A DNA stretch of 21,761 nucleotides from assembly GCF_040096055.1 (NCBI RefSeq), contig NZ_JBBMFK010000040.1, positions 1 through 21,761 on the forward strand. Direction: 5' to 3'. Made by a program: the position numbers and the translations under genes. Origin of the DNA: Pseudoflavonifractor intestinihominis (lineage in GTDB: Bacteria > Bacillota > Clostridia > Oscillospirales > Oscillospiraceae). Positions 15,790-21,730 of the stretch are shown here, one piece after another; position 1 is the stretch's first letter, and every line of letters begins with the position of its first letter. Under the pieces are notes generated by a model that saw only the letters and a program-made list of their open reading frames with translations, was not told the origin of the DNA and did no database searches.

Positions 15790-16004
15790 CCTCTCCCTCC
15801 TCTCGACCTGGCGATGATAAAGGCGTAGACCGCCAGGCACACGCCGGCAGCCGCAAACCCGGCCGCCCGGCCAAAGGCCTCATGGGCCGCCGTCACCAGG
15901 CAGATGCCGGACGCAATCAGCAGCAGGTCGTCCAGGTACAGGGCAAACCACCTGGCCGCTGCTTTGACGGCCTTCCAAAGAGGCCCGCACGTTTTCTCTT
16001 TCAT
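15786..16004 (-). CDS. Small membrane protein with two predicted transmembrane helices
   Basis: A 72-residue protein. The ATG (16002-16004) comes one base after the TerL stop; GGAG lies in the end of terL. A basic N-terminal part precedes two hydrophobic helices at about 20-41 (ALYLDDLLLIASGICLVTAA) and 47-65 (AAGFAAAGVCLAVYAFII). The C-terminus is Arg/Gly-rich. The stop overlaps the portal ATG (ATGA), so the three genes are translationally coupled. A membrane protein between terminase and portal is unusual in textbook lambdoid maps. I cannot name a family. Membrane targeting is inferred from hydrophobicity. Confidence 0.68.
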   Translation of the reverse strand: MKEKTCGPLWKAVKAAARWFALYLDDLLLIASGICLVTAAHEAFGRAAGFAAAGVCLAVYAFIIARSRGGRG

Positions 16005-16005
16005 C

Positions 16006-17823
16006 TCACAGACTCCAATCACTGGACTGAATGTGCTCGTTGATATTGCTCCCCGGCGTCCGCTTCACCAGCACCCGGGCCAGGGCGTTCATGGCCGCCG
16101 CCACGGGGTCGATGCGCTCGGTGTCGTCCTTGTGCCGCTTGGAGAGCTTGATGTCCCCGTAGTTGTTCTGGATCTCGATGGCGTTCTGGAGGCACCAGAG
16201 GGCCAGCGGGCTCTCCTCCATGACCACCCGGTCCTGGAGCAGCAGCTCCCGGAAGGTCTTGACCGCCAGGTTCTGCCCGGCGCAGGTCTGGGCCACCTCC
16301 ACGCAGAAGTCCTCCCGGTTCCGGTCCTCGTTCATGCGGATGGCCAGGTCGGTGGCGTTGTGGCCGTCGTAGTCCACCTCCTCCACCTGCCAGCCGTGGT
16401 CCCGCTCGCCGGCACAGATCCAGTTGTACACATAGCTGTTGTCGGTGACGTCGCCGGGGGTGAGGGTGCAGTAGCCGCCCTGGGCCCAGAACTTGTAGGG
16501 CACCCGGTCGGTCTTCTCGTGGCGGTCGGCGCCGTTCTCCGGCATGAAGCCGTGCATTTTAATGGCGATGCGCCCATCCGGCAGGTCGAACACCGCCGCC
16601 GCGCCGCTCAGGTCGATGCGCTTGCCCAGGTCAAAGCCGCAGTTGCAGGCCAGCCCATCGGTGAGGGCGGCGAAGTCCGCCGGCGGCAGCATGGCCGCCC
16701 TGGCCTTGGCCATGCAGTTCTCGTCCAGGTAGCGGTTGACGCTGCCCACCTGCCACAGGCACATCCGGCGGGTGAGGAACTTGCGGATTTTGTTGGGGTC
16801 GTTGGAGGCGTAGGCCGCGTTGTGCTCATCCTGAATCTGCTTGAGCAGGATGCCGCTGTACCGGCTGGGGTACCGCAGGCAGGGGTTGGGCTTGGCCCAT
16901 GCCGCCTCGTCGTGGGGGTTGTCCCCCTCGTCCAGCTCCCGGATCATGACGAAATAGCTCTCGTCGGTCACCGTGGGGTCCTCCAGCACCCGCTTGGCGT
17001 ACAGCTCCTCCTCGTAGCAGGGCTTGCTGCCCGCGTCGTCGCCGGCGGTGGTGATCACGTCCAGCAGGGACTGCTCCCGCTTGCCGAAGGAGTTGGTGCC
17101 CAGGTCGTAAATTTCCGAGTTGGGGTGGGCGTGGTACTCGTCCACGATGAAGTAGGTGGGCGCGCCCGAGTCCTTGTTCTTGGTGTCCTTGGACAGGGCC
17201 CGCATGTACCCGCCCCGGGTCCGGTGGACAATGGGGTTGGACCGGGGCACCACCAGCCGCTTGGCAATGTTGGGGCTGGCCCTGGCGATCTTCTTGGCGT
17301 CACCCAGCACCCGCATGGCCTGGCTCCGGTCCACGGCGGCGCACTCCACCTCGGGCTCCTGCTCGAACCGGGCCAGCTCCGGGTGGTAGGGCGGGTAGAT
17401 GGCGTCGCCGCACATGTGGTGCAGGCCCTGGCAGGACTTCTCGCTGGACTTGTAGTTGCCCCGGGCCCGCTTGTTGTAGGTGTGGGAGAAGCGCCTGGCG
17501 CCGGTGTCCTTGTGGACCCAGCCGTAGGTACAGCCCAGGTCAAACACCTGCCAGGGCTCCAGCTGGATGGGCTTGCCCGCGTCCACGCCGCGCACCTGGA
17601 TGCACTGGCCGAACCAGCGGATAATCCGGTCCGCCCGGGTGGTGTCGAACACGTAGGGGAAATCCTCCGTCCCCTGGCGTTTCAGGTCGTCCAGGTGACG
17701 CTGGCAGGCCAGGATCTCATACTTGCAGCACTGTTCACGCAGCCGCCCCTGGGTCACCTGCTTGGCGTAGACGCTGACGGGGTGGTGCAGGCCGGACTGC
17801 CATCTAGTCGCCAAACAGATCAC
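16006..17823 (-). CDS. terL: Terminase large subunit (Terminase_1 type)
   Basis: A 605-residue packaging motor and nuclease. The ATPase half has a P-loop-like KRARGNYKSS at about 118-127 and Walker B YFIVDEYH at about 224-231 (Asp228, Glu229). The nuclease half has GFDLGKRIDLSG at about 396-407 (Asp398), VDYDGHNATDLA at about 483-493 and RIDPVAAAMNAL at about 570-581 (Asp572), the acidic residues expected for RNase-H-like cleavage. The Gly that usually precedes the P-loop Lys is a Tyr (GNYKS). The GTG start at 17821-17823 overlaps TerS by 20 bases and has only a weak ribosome site, so the precise N-terminus is the least certain part. Confidence 0.94.
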   Translation of the reverse strand: MICLATRWQSGLHHPVSVYAKQVTQGRLREQCCKYEILACQRHLDDLKRQGTEDFPYVFDTTRADRIIRWFGQCIQVRGVDAGKPIQLEPWQVFDLGCTYGWVHKDTGARRFSHTYNKRARGNYKSSEKSCQGLHHMCGDAIYPPYHPELARFEQEPEVECAAVDRSQAMRVLGDAKKIARASPNIAKRLVVPRSNPIVHRTRGGYMRALSKDTKNKDSGAPTYFIVDEYHAHPNSEIYDLGTNSFGKREQSLLDVITTAGDDAGSKPCYEEELYAKRVLEDPTVTDESYFVMIRELDEGDNPHDEAAWAKPNPCLRYPSRYSGILLKQIQDEHNAAYASNDPNKIRKFLTRRMCLWQVGSVNRYLDENCMAKARAAMLPPADFAALTDGLACNCGFDLGKRIDLSGAAAVFDLPDGRIAIKMHGFMPENGADRHEKTDRVPYKFWAQGGYCTLTPGDVTDNSYVYNWICAGERDHGWQVEEVDYDGHNATDLAIRMNEDRNREDFCVEVAQTCAGQNLAVKTFRELLLQDRVVMEESPLALWCLQNAIEIQNNYGDIKLSKRHKDDTERIDPVAAAMNALARVLVKRTPGSNINEHIQSSDWSL

Positions 17824-18319
17824 CGTCCGGGTCCGCCCTGGCCTCGGCTGCGGCCTGGGCCCGCTTCTGGGCCAGCCGCACCCGGCCGGAGGGGGTGAGC
17901 CCCAGCTTCTCGGCGTACTGGAGGATGTTCCGCTCCAGGGACTGCATCTTGCCGCTCACCGCGTCCAGCTTGGACACCGCGTCGGCCACCGCCTCCGGGT
18001 CGTTCTTGGCATCCTTCAGCTCTCGGATAGTCTGGGAGAGCACCTTGCACTGGGTCTCGTACCGGGCCAGCATCACGCAGTAGACGCCCAGGGCATCGCT
18101 GTCCAGGTCGTCCAGGATGACCAGGCCGTCCATCCGCTCCAGGACCTTCTTCCAGTACCGCCCGGCGGCGGCGTTCTTGGTCATGAGGGCGGGCCGTTCC
18201 ATCCGGGACTCCCTGCCCCGGTCGGGAATGACCCCCTGCTCCGCCTGTTCACGGAGCTGCCGCTCCTCGTCGGTCAGGTTCTTGCTCATATTGTCCAGCG
18301 CCTTGGGCGGCGTCGGCAT
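17804..18319 (-). CDS. terS: Terminase small subunit, P27 family
   Basis: A 171-residue protein starting MPTPPKALDNMSKNLTDEER at the ATG 18317-18319, with AGGAGGTGAGGAGC upstream. The frame is open further up, but without a good ribosome site, and P27 proteins typically begin this way. The AAGRYWKKVLERM segment, the LDDLDSDALGVYCVMLARYE motif and the C-terminal YAEKLGLTPSGRVRLAQKRA are family hallmarks. It recognises the packaging site and hands DNA to TerL. It comes right after a long spacer and the HNH gene, the layout seen in many cos-type phages. Confidence 0.93.
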   Translation of the reverse strand: MPTPPKALDNMSKNLTDEERQLREQAEQGVIPDRGRESRMERPALMTKNAAAGRYWKKVLERMDGLVILDDLDSDALGVYCVMLARYETQCKVLSQTIRELKDAKNDPEAVADAVSKLDAVSGKMQSLERNILQYAEKLGLTPSGRVRLAQKRAQAAAEARADPDGDLFGD

Positions 18320-18536
18320 GCTCCTCACCTCCTGCCCCACGGGGCCGAAACCCTGATGGGGGACTATTTCCCACAATCGAGAGGCCGCGCGGTCTTCTGT
18401 CATCGCCCCTGAAACTTTTTTGGGGTCGGGGCGGGTCCGCAAGCCTTCGGCTTGCCCCGGGCGCGAGCGGCCATGCGCACCCGCGCACCTGCGGGCATCC
18501 ACGGGCGCGGACGTAGCCTCGCGCTCCGGCAGCCCC
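18320..18536 (-). other. Non-coding spacer between HNH and TerS; candidate packaging (cos) region
   Basis: A 217-base stretch without a convincing gene. On the plus strand it holds a 7-bp hairpin, GCAAGCC with GGCTTGC (18439-18455, loop TTC), a second stem CCCGC/GCGGG (18480-18495), and an A/T-run next to a G-rich block (about 18411-18432). Position between HNH and TerS is where cos is found in related phages that carry an HNH beside the terminase. No repeat of a known cos core can be recognised by eye. Confidence 0.4.
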
Positions 18537-18908
18537 TCAGTTTTTGCCGTTTTCCCTGCGCTCCTCCGCCATCTCCCGGGCGGTCTTGCGGTTATGGCAG
18601 GTCTCGCACAGGCTCTGGTGGTTGGCCGGGTCGATGAACAGCTGCCAGTCCCCCTTGTGGGGCCTGACGTGGTCCACCACCGTGGCCCGGGTGCGGACGC
18701 CCCGTCTGGCGCACTCCCGGCACCACGGCTCCCTCAGCAGCTGGGCCGGGCGCAGGTCGTCGGTCCAGATGCTCAGACTGTACCAGCCGTGCCACTCCGC
18801 CGACACCCGGCGGGCGGCCCGCTTGGGCTTGTGTTTGGGACAGTAGCCGTCCCCGGTCAGTTCCCGGCATCCGGGATGGCGGCAGGGCCGGAGCGGCTTT
18901 AAGGCCAC
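18537..18908 (-). CDS. HNH endonuclease
   Basis: A 123-residue nuclease. An N-terminal zinc site (Cys9, Cys14, Cys23, His26) is followed by the HNH domain: CREC (63-66), VVDHVRPH (His80 as catalytic), then DPANHQSLCETCHN with Asn96, CETC (101-104) and His105. CxxC pairs likely bind a structural Zn. HNH proteins next to terminase assist cos cleavage in several phages. The GTG start (18906-18908) follows GGAGGTGATAGCCC and is the first gene after the terminator, so it may begin the late transcript. The frame is complete. Confidence 0.93.
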   Translation of the reverse strand: MALKPLRPCRHPGCRELTGDGYCPKHKPKRAARRVSAEWHGWYSLSIWTDDLRPAQLLREPWCRECARRGVRTRATVVDHVRPHKGDWQLFIDPANHQSLCETCHNRKTAREMAEERRENGKN

Positions 18909-18931
18909 GGGCTATCACCTCCGGGCAAAAC

Positions 18932-18987
18932 AAAAAGCGCCCAAGCCACTGCCCCCCCTTCTCGGGTGGAACATTGGCTCAGGCGCT
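18932..18987 (-). terminator. Intrinsic terminator at the end of the accessory operon
   Basis: On the minus strand AGCGCCTGAGCCA (18987-18975) can pair with TGGCTTGGGCGCT (18948-18936) with two G-U wobbles. It is followed by TTTTTG (18936-18931). The 26-base loop contains further C/G runs that can pair inside it. The 5' arm overlaps the KTR stop codon. It would end transcription of the upstream genes before HNH. Confidence 0.75.
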
Positions 18988-19015
18988 GGTCTCTTTGGAC
19001 GCTGGCTCAGGCGCT
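18975..19015. repeat. Direct repeat of a 13-base terminator arm
   Basis: TGGCTCAGGCGCT occurs perfectly at 18975-18987 and 19003-19015 (plus strand), start-to-start 28 bases. Both copies fall in the 3' end of the KTR gene, in different reading frames (second copy codes A-P-E-P, first spans the stop). Either copy can pair with the same 3' arm at 18936-18948, giving two alternative hairpins. Confidence 0.85.
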
Positions 19016-19179
19016 TCGATATTCACGAGTGTCTCCTGCCCGCAGCGCTTGCACTTTCTGGGCAGGTTCCGGGCGATGGTATCCGACCGGACCTTCAGGA
19101 TTTTTCCCTTCCCGCAGACCGGACAGATGATCCATCCGTCCCTCACGATAAGTTTACCACAATTCAGTTTTTCAGGCAA
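18979..19179 (-). CDS. Cys-rich KTR zinc-ribbon protein
   Basis: A 66-residue protein. I choose the TTG at 19177-19179 because GGGAGG lies eight bases upstream; an alternative TTG at 19221 overlaps the previous stop but has no ribosome site. The sequence GWIICPVCGKGKILKVRSDT, then RKCKRCGQETLVNIE, has two CxxC pairs (19/22 and 43/46) and the WI.CPVC...L..R.DT....P..C..C..E.L.NI pattern of the Cys_rich_KTR family. It probably binds one zinc; its target is unknown. It ends in the terminator region. These small proteins are common in Firmicutes phages and integrative elements. Confidence 0.85.
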   Translation of the reverse strand: MPEKLNCGKLIVRDGWIICPVCGKGKILKVRSDTIARNLPRKCKRCGQETLVNIEAPEPASKETSA

Positions 19180-19217
19180 CGCTTTTCCCTCCCGTGTGTC
19201 TATTGTTCCACTAGGTT

Positions 19218-19985
19218 TCAAGATAGATCGCGCGCGTGCGCGTGCGCGCGCGAGGGGAAGCCGCTCAGGTCCCCTTTTGGGACGATGTAGCTGGCGTAGT
19301 TGTAGGCGCCGAAGTTGTTCTCCTTCTGGCCGAGCCTGGACCAGAGGACCCGGGACGGGATGTCAATGGCGCCGCTCTCGTCCTTCCACCGCTCCGGCGG
19401 CGGAAGCTGGCCCGACAGGCTGCGGGAACAGCTCCACGGCCGCCGGCCGATGGGGATTACAATTCCATCTGTCCTCTCCTTGGTGAGGTACTCGGCCAGA
19501 CGCCGGTATCCGCCCTCGGCCAGCAGCACCGGCTCGTCGTCCACCTCCCCCGCCGTCCACAGATGCCGCACCACCGCCGGCGGGAAATCGTTCTCCCGGA
19601 GCACCATATGGATGTGGTAGCGGTGGTCGCCGTGGATACCCTCAATGCAGGTCACCCAGTCGAAGGGCCGGCCATCGTTGAACCGCCGCGCCCGGGCCAT
19701 GAAGGCCCGCTTGGTGGCCATGGCCTCCCGGAAAGTGCGGGGCAGATGGACGGAATCATAGGTCAGGGTGTAGTGCATGCCCTCGTAGCCAAAGAGGGCC
19801 AGCCGGAGCTCCAGGCGGTCCGCCTGGCTCCGGCAGACCGCCGAGTGGGGTGAGCGGATGATCTCGTTTTTCTCCCGCCGGTCGCTCCGGGTGTCCTCCC
19901 TGGACAGCCTGGGCCGGATCGCCCGGCACTCCTTGGTCAGGGGCCCGGCCCGCTGCCGGACGCAGTACCACGGTCTATCCTCCAT
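19218..19985 (-). CDS. HUH-endonuclease-type replication protein
   Basis: A 255-residue protein resembling rolling-circle replication initiators of the Rep_ORF2/HUH class. Motif 1 is GMHYTLTYDSVHLP (about 69-82). Motif 2 is the HUH: CIEGIHGDHRYHIHMVLRE with His124 and His126 (HIH) for metal binding. Motif 3 is LAEYLTKE with candidate nucleophile Tyr166 and Lys169 (YxxK). Only one catalytic Tyr is obvious. Such enzymes nick one strand and stay linked to the 5' end. The basic N-terminal region may bind DNA. The ATG (19983-19985) overlaps the upstream gene by 11 bases. Whether it drives phage replication is inferred, since the rest of the replication module lies outside the window. Confidence 0.82.
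   Translation of the reverse strand: MEDRPWYCVRQRAGPLTKECRAIRPRLSREDTRSDRREKNEIIRSPHSAVCRSQADRLELRLALFGYEGMHYTLTYDSVHLPRTFREAMATKRAFMARARRFNDGRPFDWVTCIEGIHGDHRYHIHMVLRENDFPPAVVRHLWTAGEVDDEPVLLAEGGYRRLAEYLTKERTDGIVIPIGRRPWSCSRSLSGQLPPPERWKDESGAIDIPSRVLWSRLGQKENNFGAYNYASYIVPKGDLSGFPSRAHAHARDLS
19229..19252. repeat. 24-base alternating C/T-G tract with palindromic ends
   Basis: Strict pyrimidine-purine alternation for 24 bases: eight-base CGCGCGCG at 19229-19236 and 19245-19252 flanking TGCGCGTG. The two outer blocks can form an 8-bp stem, and alternating CG of this kind favours Z-DNA. It codes the SRAHAHAR end of the HUH protein. Confidence 0.85.
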
Positions 19986-20388
19986 GGCCGCCCCCTGTCA
20001 CAGTCCCGTTTTCCCTCCCCGGCTCATCCCAGAAAGCCACAAACACGCGACCGTAGTTGTCGGCCGTGTCGTAGGTGCCGGCCGCGATAAAGTCATCGTC
20101 GAAAAACATCTCCCACTCTCCGCATTCCGTGGGCTCAAGTTGCCCATCCTCGTCCACACAGAGAACAAAGACCAGCACAGGCCGCTCCGCTGCCGCCGAG
20201 CGCAGCTCCTCCAGCGGGATGGGCTTGGTGATATCGACCTTTGGTGCCAGGAGGTCGGCGGCACGCTTGAGCACCGCGCAGCCGTGGATGCTGCAACCCC
20301 TTTCATGGCCGCAGCCCAGACAGCTCAGGTCTCCGGTGGTAACCGCCATCTTCCGGAGCTGCCGGGCCATCTCTCTCCGTTCGTCCAT
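19975..20388 (-). CDS. Cys-rich phage accessory protein of unknown function
   Basis: A 137-residue protein, MDERREMARQLRKMAVTTGD onwards. The ATG at 20386-20388 shares a base with the preceding stop (TGATG) and has GGGAGGGTGGAG upstream. The N-terminal helix is followed by CLGCGHERGCSIHGCAVLKR (about residues 23-42), a cluster of four Cys and two His that may bind zinc, seen in many Firmicutes phage proteins fused to DUF551-like modules. The C-terminal part has an acidic GEWEMFFDDDFIAAGTYDTA segment and an YGRVFVAFWDEP end. No enzymatic motif is recognised. Confidence 0.7.
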   Translation of the reverse strand: MDERREMARQLRKMAVTTGDLSCLGCGHERGCSIHGCAVLKRAADLLAPKVDITKPIPLEELRSAAAERPVLVFVLCVDEDGQLEPTECGEWEMFFDDDFIAAGTYDTADNYGRVFVAFWDEPGRENGTVTGGGHGG

Positions 20389-20591
20389 CACTCCACCCTC
20401 CCAAAGCGCCCCACATAGTGCCGCTTCCAGTCCTCCACAGGGCGGCGGAGGGAGATCATCTTCTCCCGGGTCAGCTTGTCCACCACCCGGCCCACGTCGC
20501 CGCAGCCGTCCATGGCCGCCAGGCGCTCCAGATTGCCCATGGTCTGGGCCGTCACCAGGCAGCGCAGCCGCCGCAGGTTCTTATTGCCCAT
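20388..20591 (-). CDS. Small basic protein, possibly ribbon-helix-helix-like
   Basis: A 67-residue protein, MGNKNLRRLRCLVTAQTMGN onwards. The ATG at 20589-20591 follows AGGAGGGAAACTG, and an upstream extension of the frame lacks a ribosome site. A short strand (LRCLVTAQ) followed by two helices (MGNLERLAAMDG and VGRVVDKLTREKMIS) resembles small CopG/ribbon-helix-helix DNA-binding proteins, and the protein is strongly basic. That similarity is structural inspection only. It overlaps the preceding gene by 11 bases and the next by one. Confidence 0.62.
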   Translation of the reverse strand: MGNKNLRRLRCLVTAQTMGNLERLAAMDGCGDVGRVVDKLTREKMISLRRPVEDWKRHYVGRFGRVE

Positions 20592-21117
20592 CAGTTTCCC
20601 TCCTTTCCCTCCGGCAGTCAGGCAGTGCGGGCAGGGGCATCCAGTGGGTAATAAGATGATCCTTGGTTTCGCCATACAGCCTGAAATGCCCATTTAAGAA
20701 AAAACCTGTGTCAATCTTTCGCCCCTGCCACACACAGAGGTACGAGCCTCCAATCTCAGGTAGCCTCTCCTCCACGCTCACCCACTTATTTGGCGGGGCG
20801 AAGGTTGCCAAGTGCTCCACCAGATACTCTGCCAGCCATTCCGCGAAACTACCTGTCTCCGAATCCGCTCTCTTTGCCTCAATGATGAGGTCAAGCACGG
20901 TCTGCTTGTCAATCGCCTTCATGTTAGCTGAACTTAAAATGTCTTCTGGCTCCAGACCAGTATTCTCATAGGCGGCCAGTTTTTTCAGCGCCTTCTGCCA
21001 CCCCTCTTCGCAGAACCCGCAGTTTTCCAGGTTCTCTCCTGCCTTTTCCAGGCCGCAGCCCATACACCGTACCAGCTCATCATTGCCAATTCCGTCAATC
21101 ATGGTCAGCCGTTCCAC
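20581..21117 (-). CDS. DUF551-containing accessory protein
   Basis: A 178-residue multi-part protein. The start is set at the GTG 21115-21117 because AGGAGG lies seven bases upstream; it opens MERLTMIDGIGNDELVRCMG. A Cys-rich section (C..C...ENLENCGFCEEGW) and the KLAAYENTGLEPEDI motif, common in Firmicutes phage accessory proteins, form residues about 15-60. A helical middle follows, and from about 125 comes a DUF551 domain: KWVSVEERLPEIGGSYLCVW, GRKIDTGFF and HWMPLPALP. DUF551 has no known activity. Base composition is less G+C-rich than in the structural genes. Confidence 0.75.
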   Translation of the reverse strand: MERLTMIDGIGNDELVRCMGCGLEKAGENLENCGFCEEGWQKALKKLAAYENTGLEPEDILSSANMKAIDKQTVLDLIIEAKRADSETGSFAEWLAEYLVEHLATFAPPNKWVSVEERLPEIGGSYLCVWQGRKIDTGFFLNGHFRLYGETKDHLITHWMPLPALPDCRRERRETDGQ

Positions 21118-21119
21118 GC

Positions 21120-21380
21120 TCACTCCTCCTCCCCATACTTCTCGTTGTACTCCTCCGGCGTAAGCAGACGGCAATCTTCCGGCCTGCAAAAACCGTCAAG
21201 ACAAGCCATCCTCAAAATCCCCGCGATGTTGATCTCCTTCATCAGGTTACGATAGGCCTCTCCCGTAATTTCTTCTGCATTATCGTCTCCGAGCGTCAAG
21301 CACACGCCGCCAGGGCACGGCTGACCGTTTTCATCCTCCGCAAGACCAGGGATCTCAAGACATATTCTCAGTTTTTTCAC
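21120..21380 (-). CDS. Hypothetical small acidic protein
   Basis: An 86-residue protein. The start is the GTG 21378-21380, six bases after GGGGGAG; the longer in-frame ATG at 21458 would overlap the upstream gene by over 60 bases. It reads MKKLRICLEIPGLAEDENGQ at the N-terminus, with CPGGVCLTLGDDNAEEITG and ACLDGFCRPEDCRLL segments containing five Cys, and an acidic end. I do not recognise a family. Its stop sits three bases before the next gene's GTG, so the genes are coupled. Confidence 0.6.
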   Translation of the reverse strand: MKKLRICLEIPGLAEDENGQPCPGGVCLTLGDDNAEEITGEAYRNLMKEINIAGILRMACLDGFCRPEDCRLLTPEEYNEKYGEEE

Positions 21381-21393
21381 TGTTTTCTCCCCC

Positions 21394-21600
21394 CTACCCC
21401 GGCACAAACGTCGGGCATGTAATGACTTGGTAGCTCTCAACTGTTTTTCGCTCTCCACCCGGGTGTGAGGACTGGATGCGAATGTCCCGGCGCTCAGCCA
21501 CCCAGCCCTCCACGGGTTTGCCCTCCCTGCTCCAGGAGCAGCCCCGCTCTCCGTCTGCGTCGGGCACCGCGTTGGCGCAGGCCCAGCATATTGTCATCAT
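21394..21600 (-). CDS. Hypothetical small Cys-containing phage protein
   Basis: A 68-residue protein, MMTICWACANAVPDADGERG onwards. AGGAGG at about 21609-21614 is eight bases before the ATG at 21598-21600; another ATG at 21606 is too close to the SD. CWAC near the start, then GCSWSREGKPVEGW and a final CPTFVPG, give four Cys that could bind a metal. Similar short CWAC...GCSWS...CP proteins are frequent in Firmicutes prophages, with no known role. It ends 13 bases before the next gene. Confidence 0.68.
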   Translation of the reverse strand: MMTICWACANAVPDADGERGCSWSREGKPVEGWVAERRDIRIQSSHPGGERKTVESYQVITCPTFVPG

Positions 21601-21639
21601 CGGCATATCCTCCTGCTGTTGTTATCGTCCGGCCCTCTG

Positions 21640-21730
21640 CCGGGCGCCGCCCCTCGGGGCGGGCCCGGGAAAAGGAGGTCCGGGCGGGGAAGACGCCACC
21701 CCGCCCGGCAGAAGGCCGGACCACGGCCTT
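21640..21730. other. Cluster of three GC-rich hairpins in the intergenic spacer
   Basis: Three inverted repeats in 91 bases between the upstream gene and the 68-residue gene: arms 21640-21645/21663-21668 with an inner GCCCC/GGGGC stem, a 10-bp perfect stem 21680-21689/21699-21708 (loop nine bases), and 21712-21717/21725-21730. On the minus strand the middle stem is followed by ACCTCCTTTT, a weak U-tract, so it could serve as a terminator. Confidence 0.6.

Noticed and set aside
12223..17898. Long plus-strand frames opposite capsid, portal and terminase genes
   Set aside because: Same composition artefact; the minus-strand genes have clear motifs and ribosome sites.
18320..18502. N-terminal extension of the small terminase into the spacer
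   Set aside because: Frame is open, but the Arg/Pro-rich translation is unlike the family, and the ATG at 18319 has the strong ribosome site.
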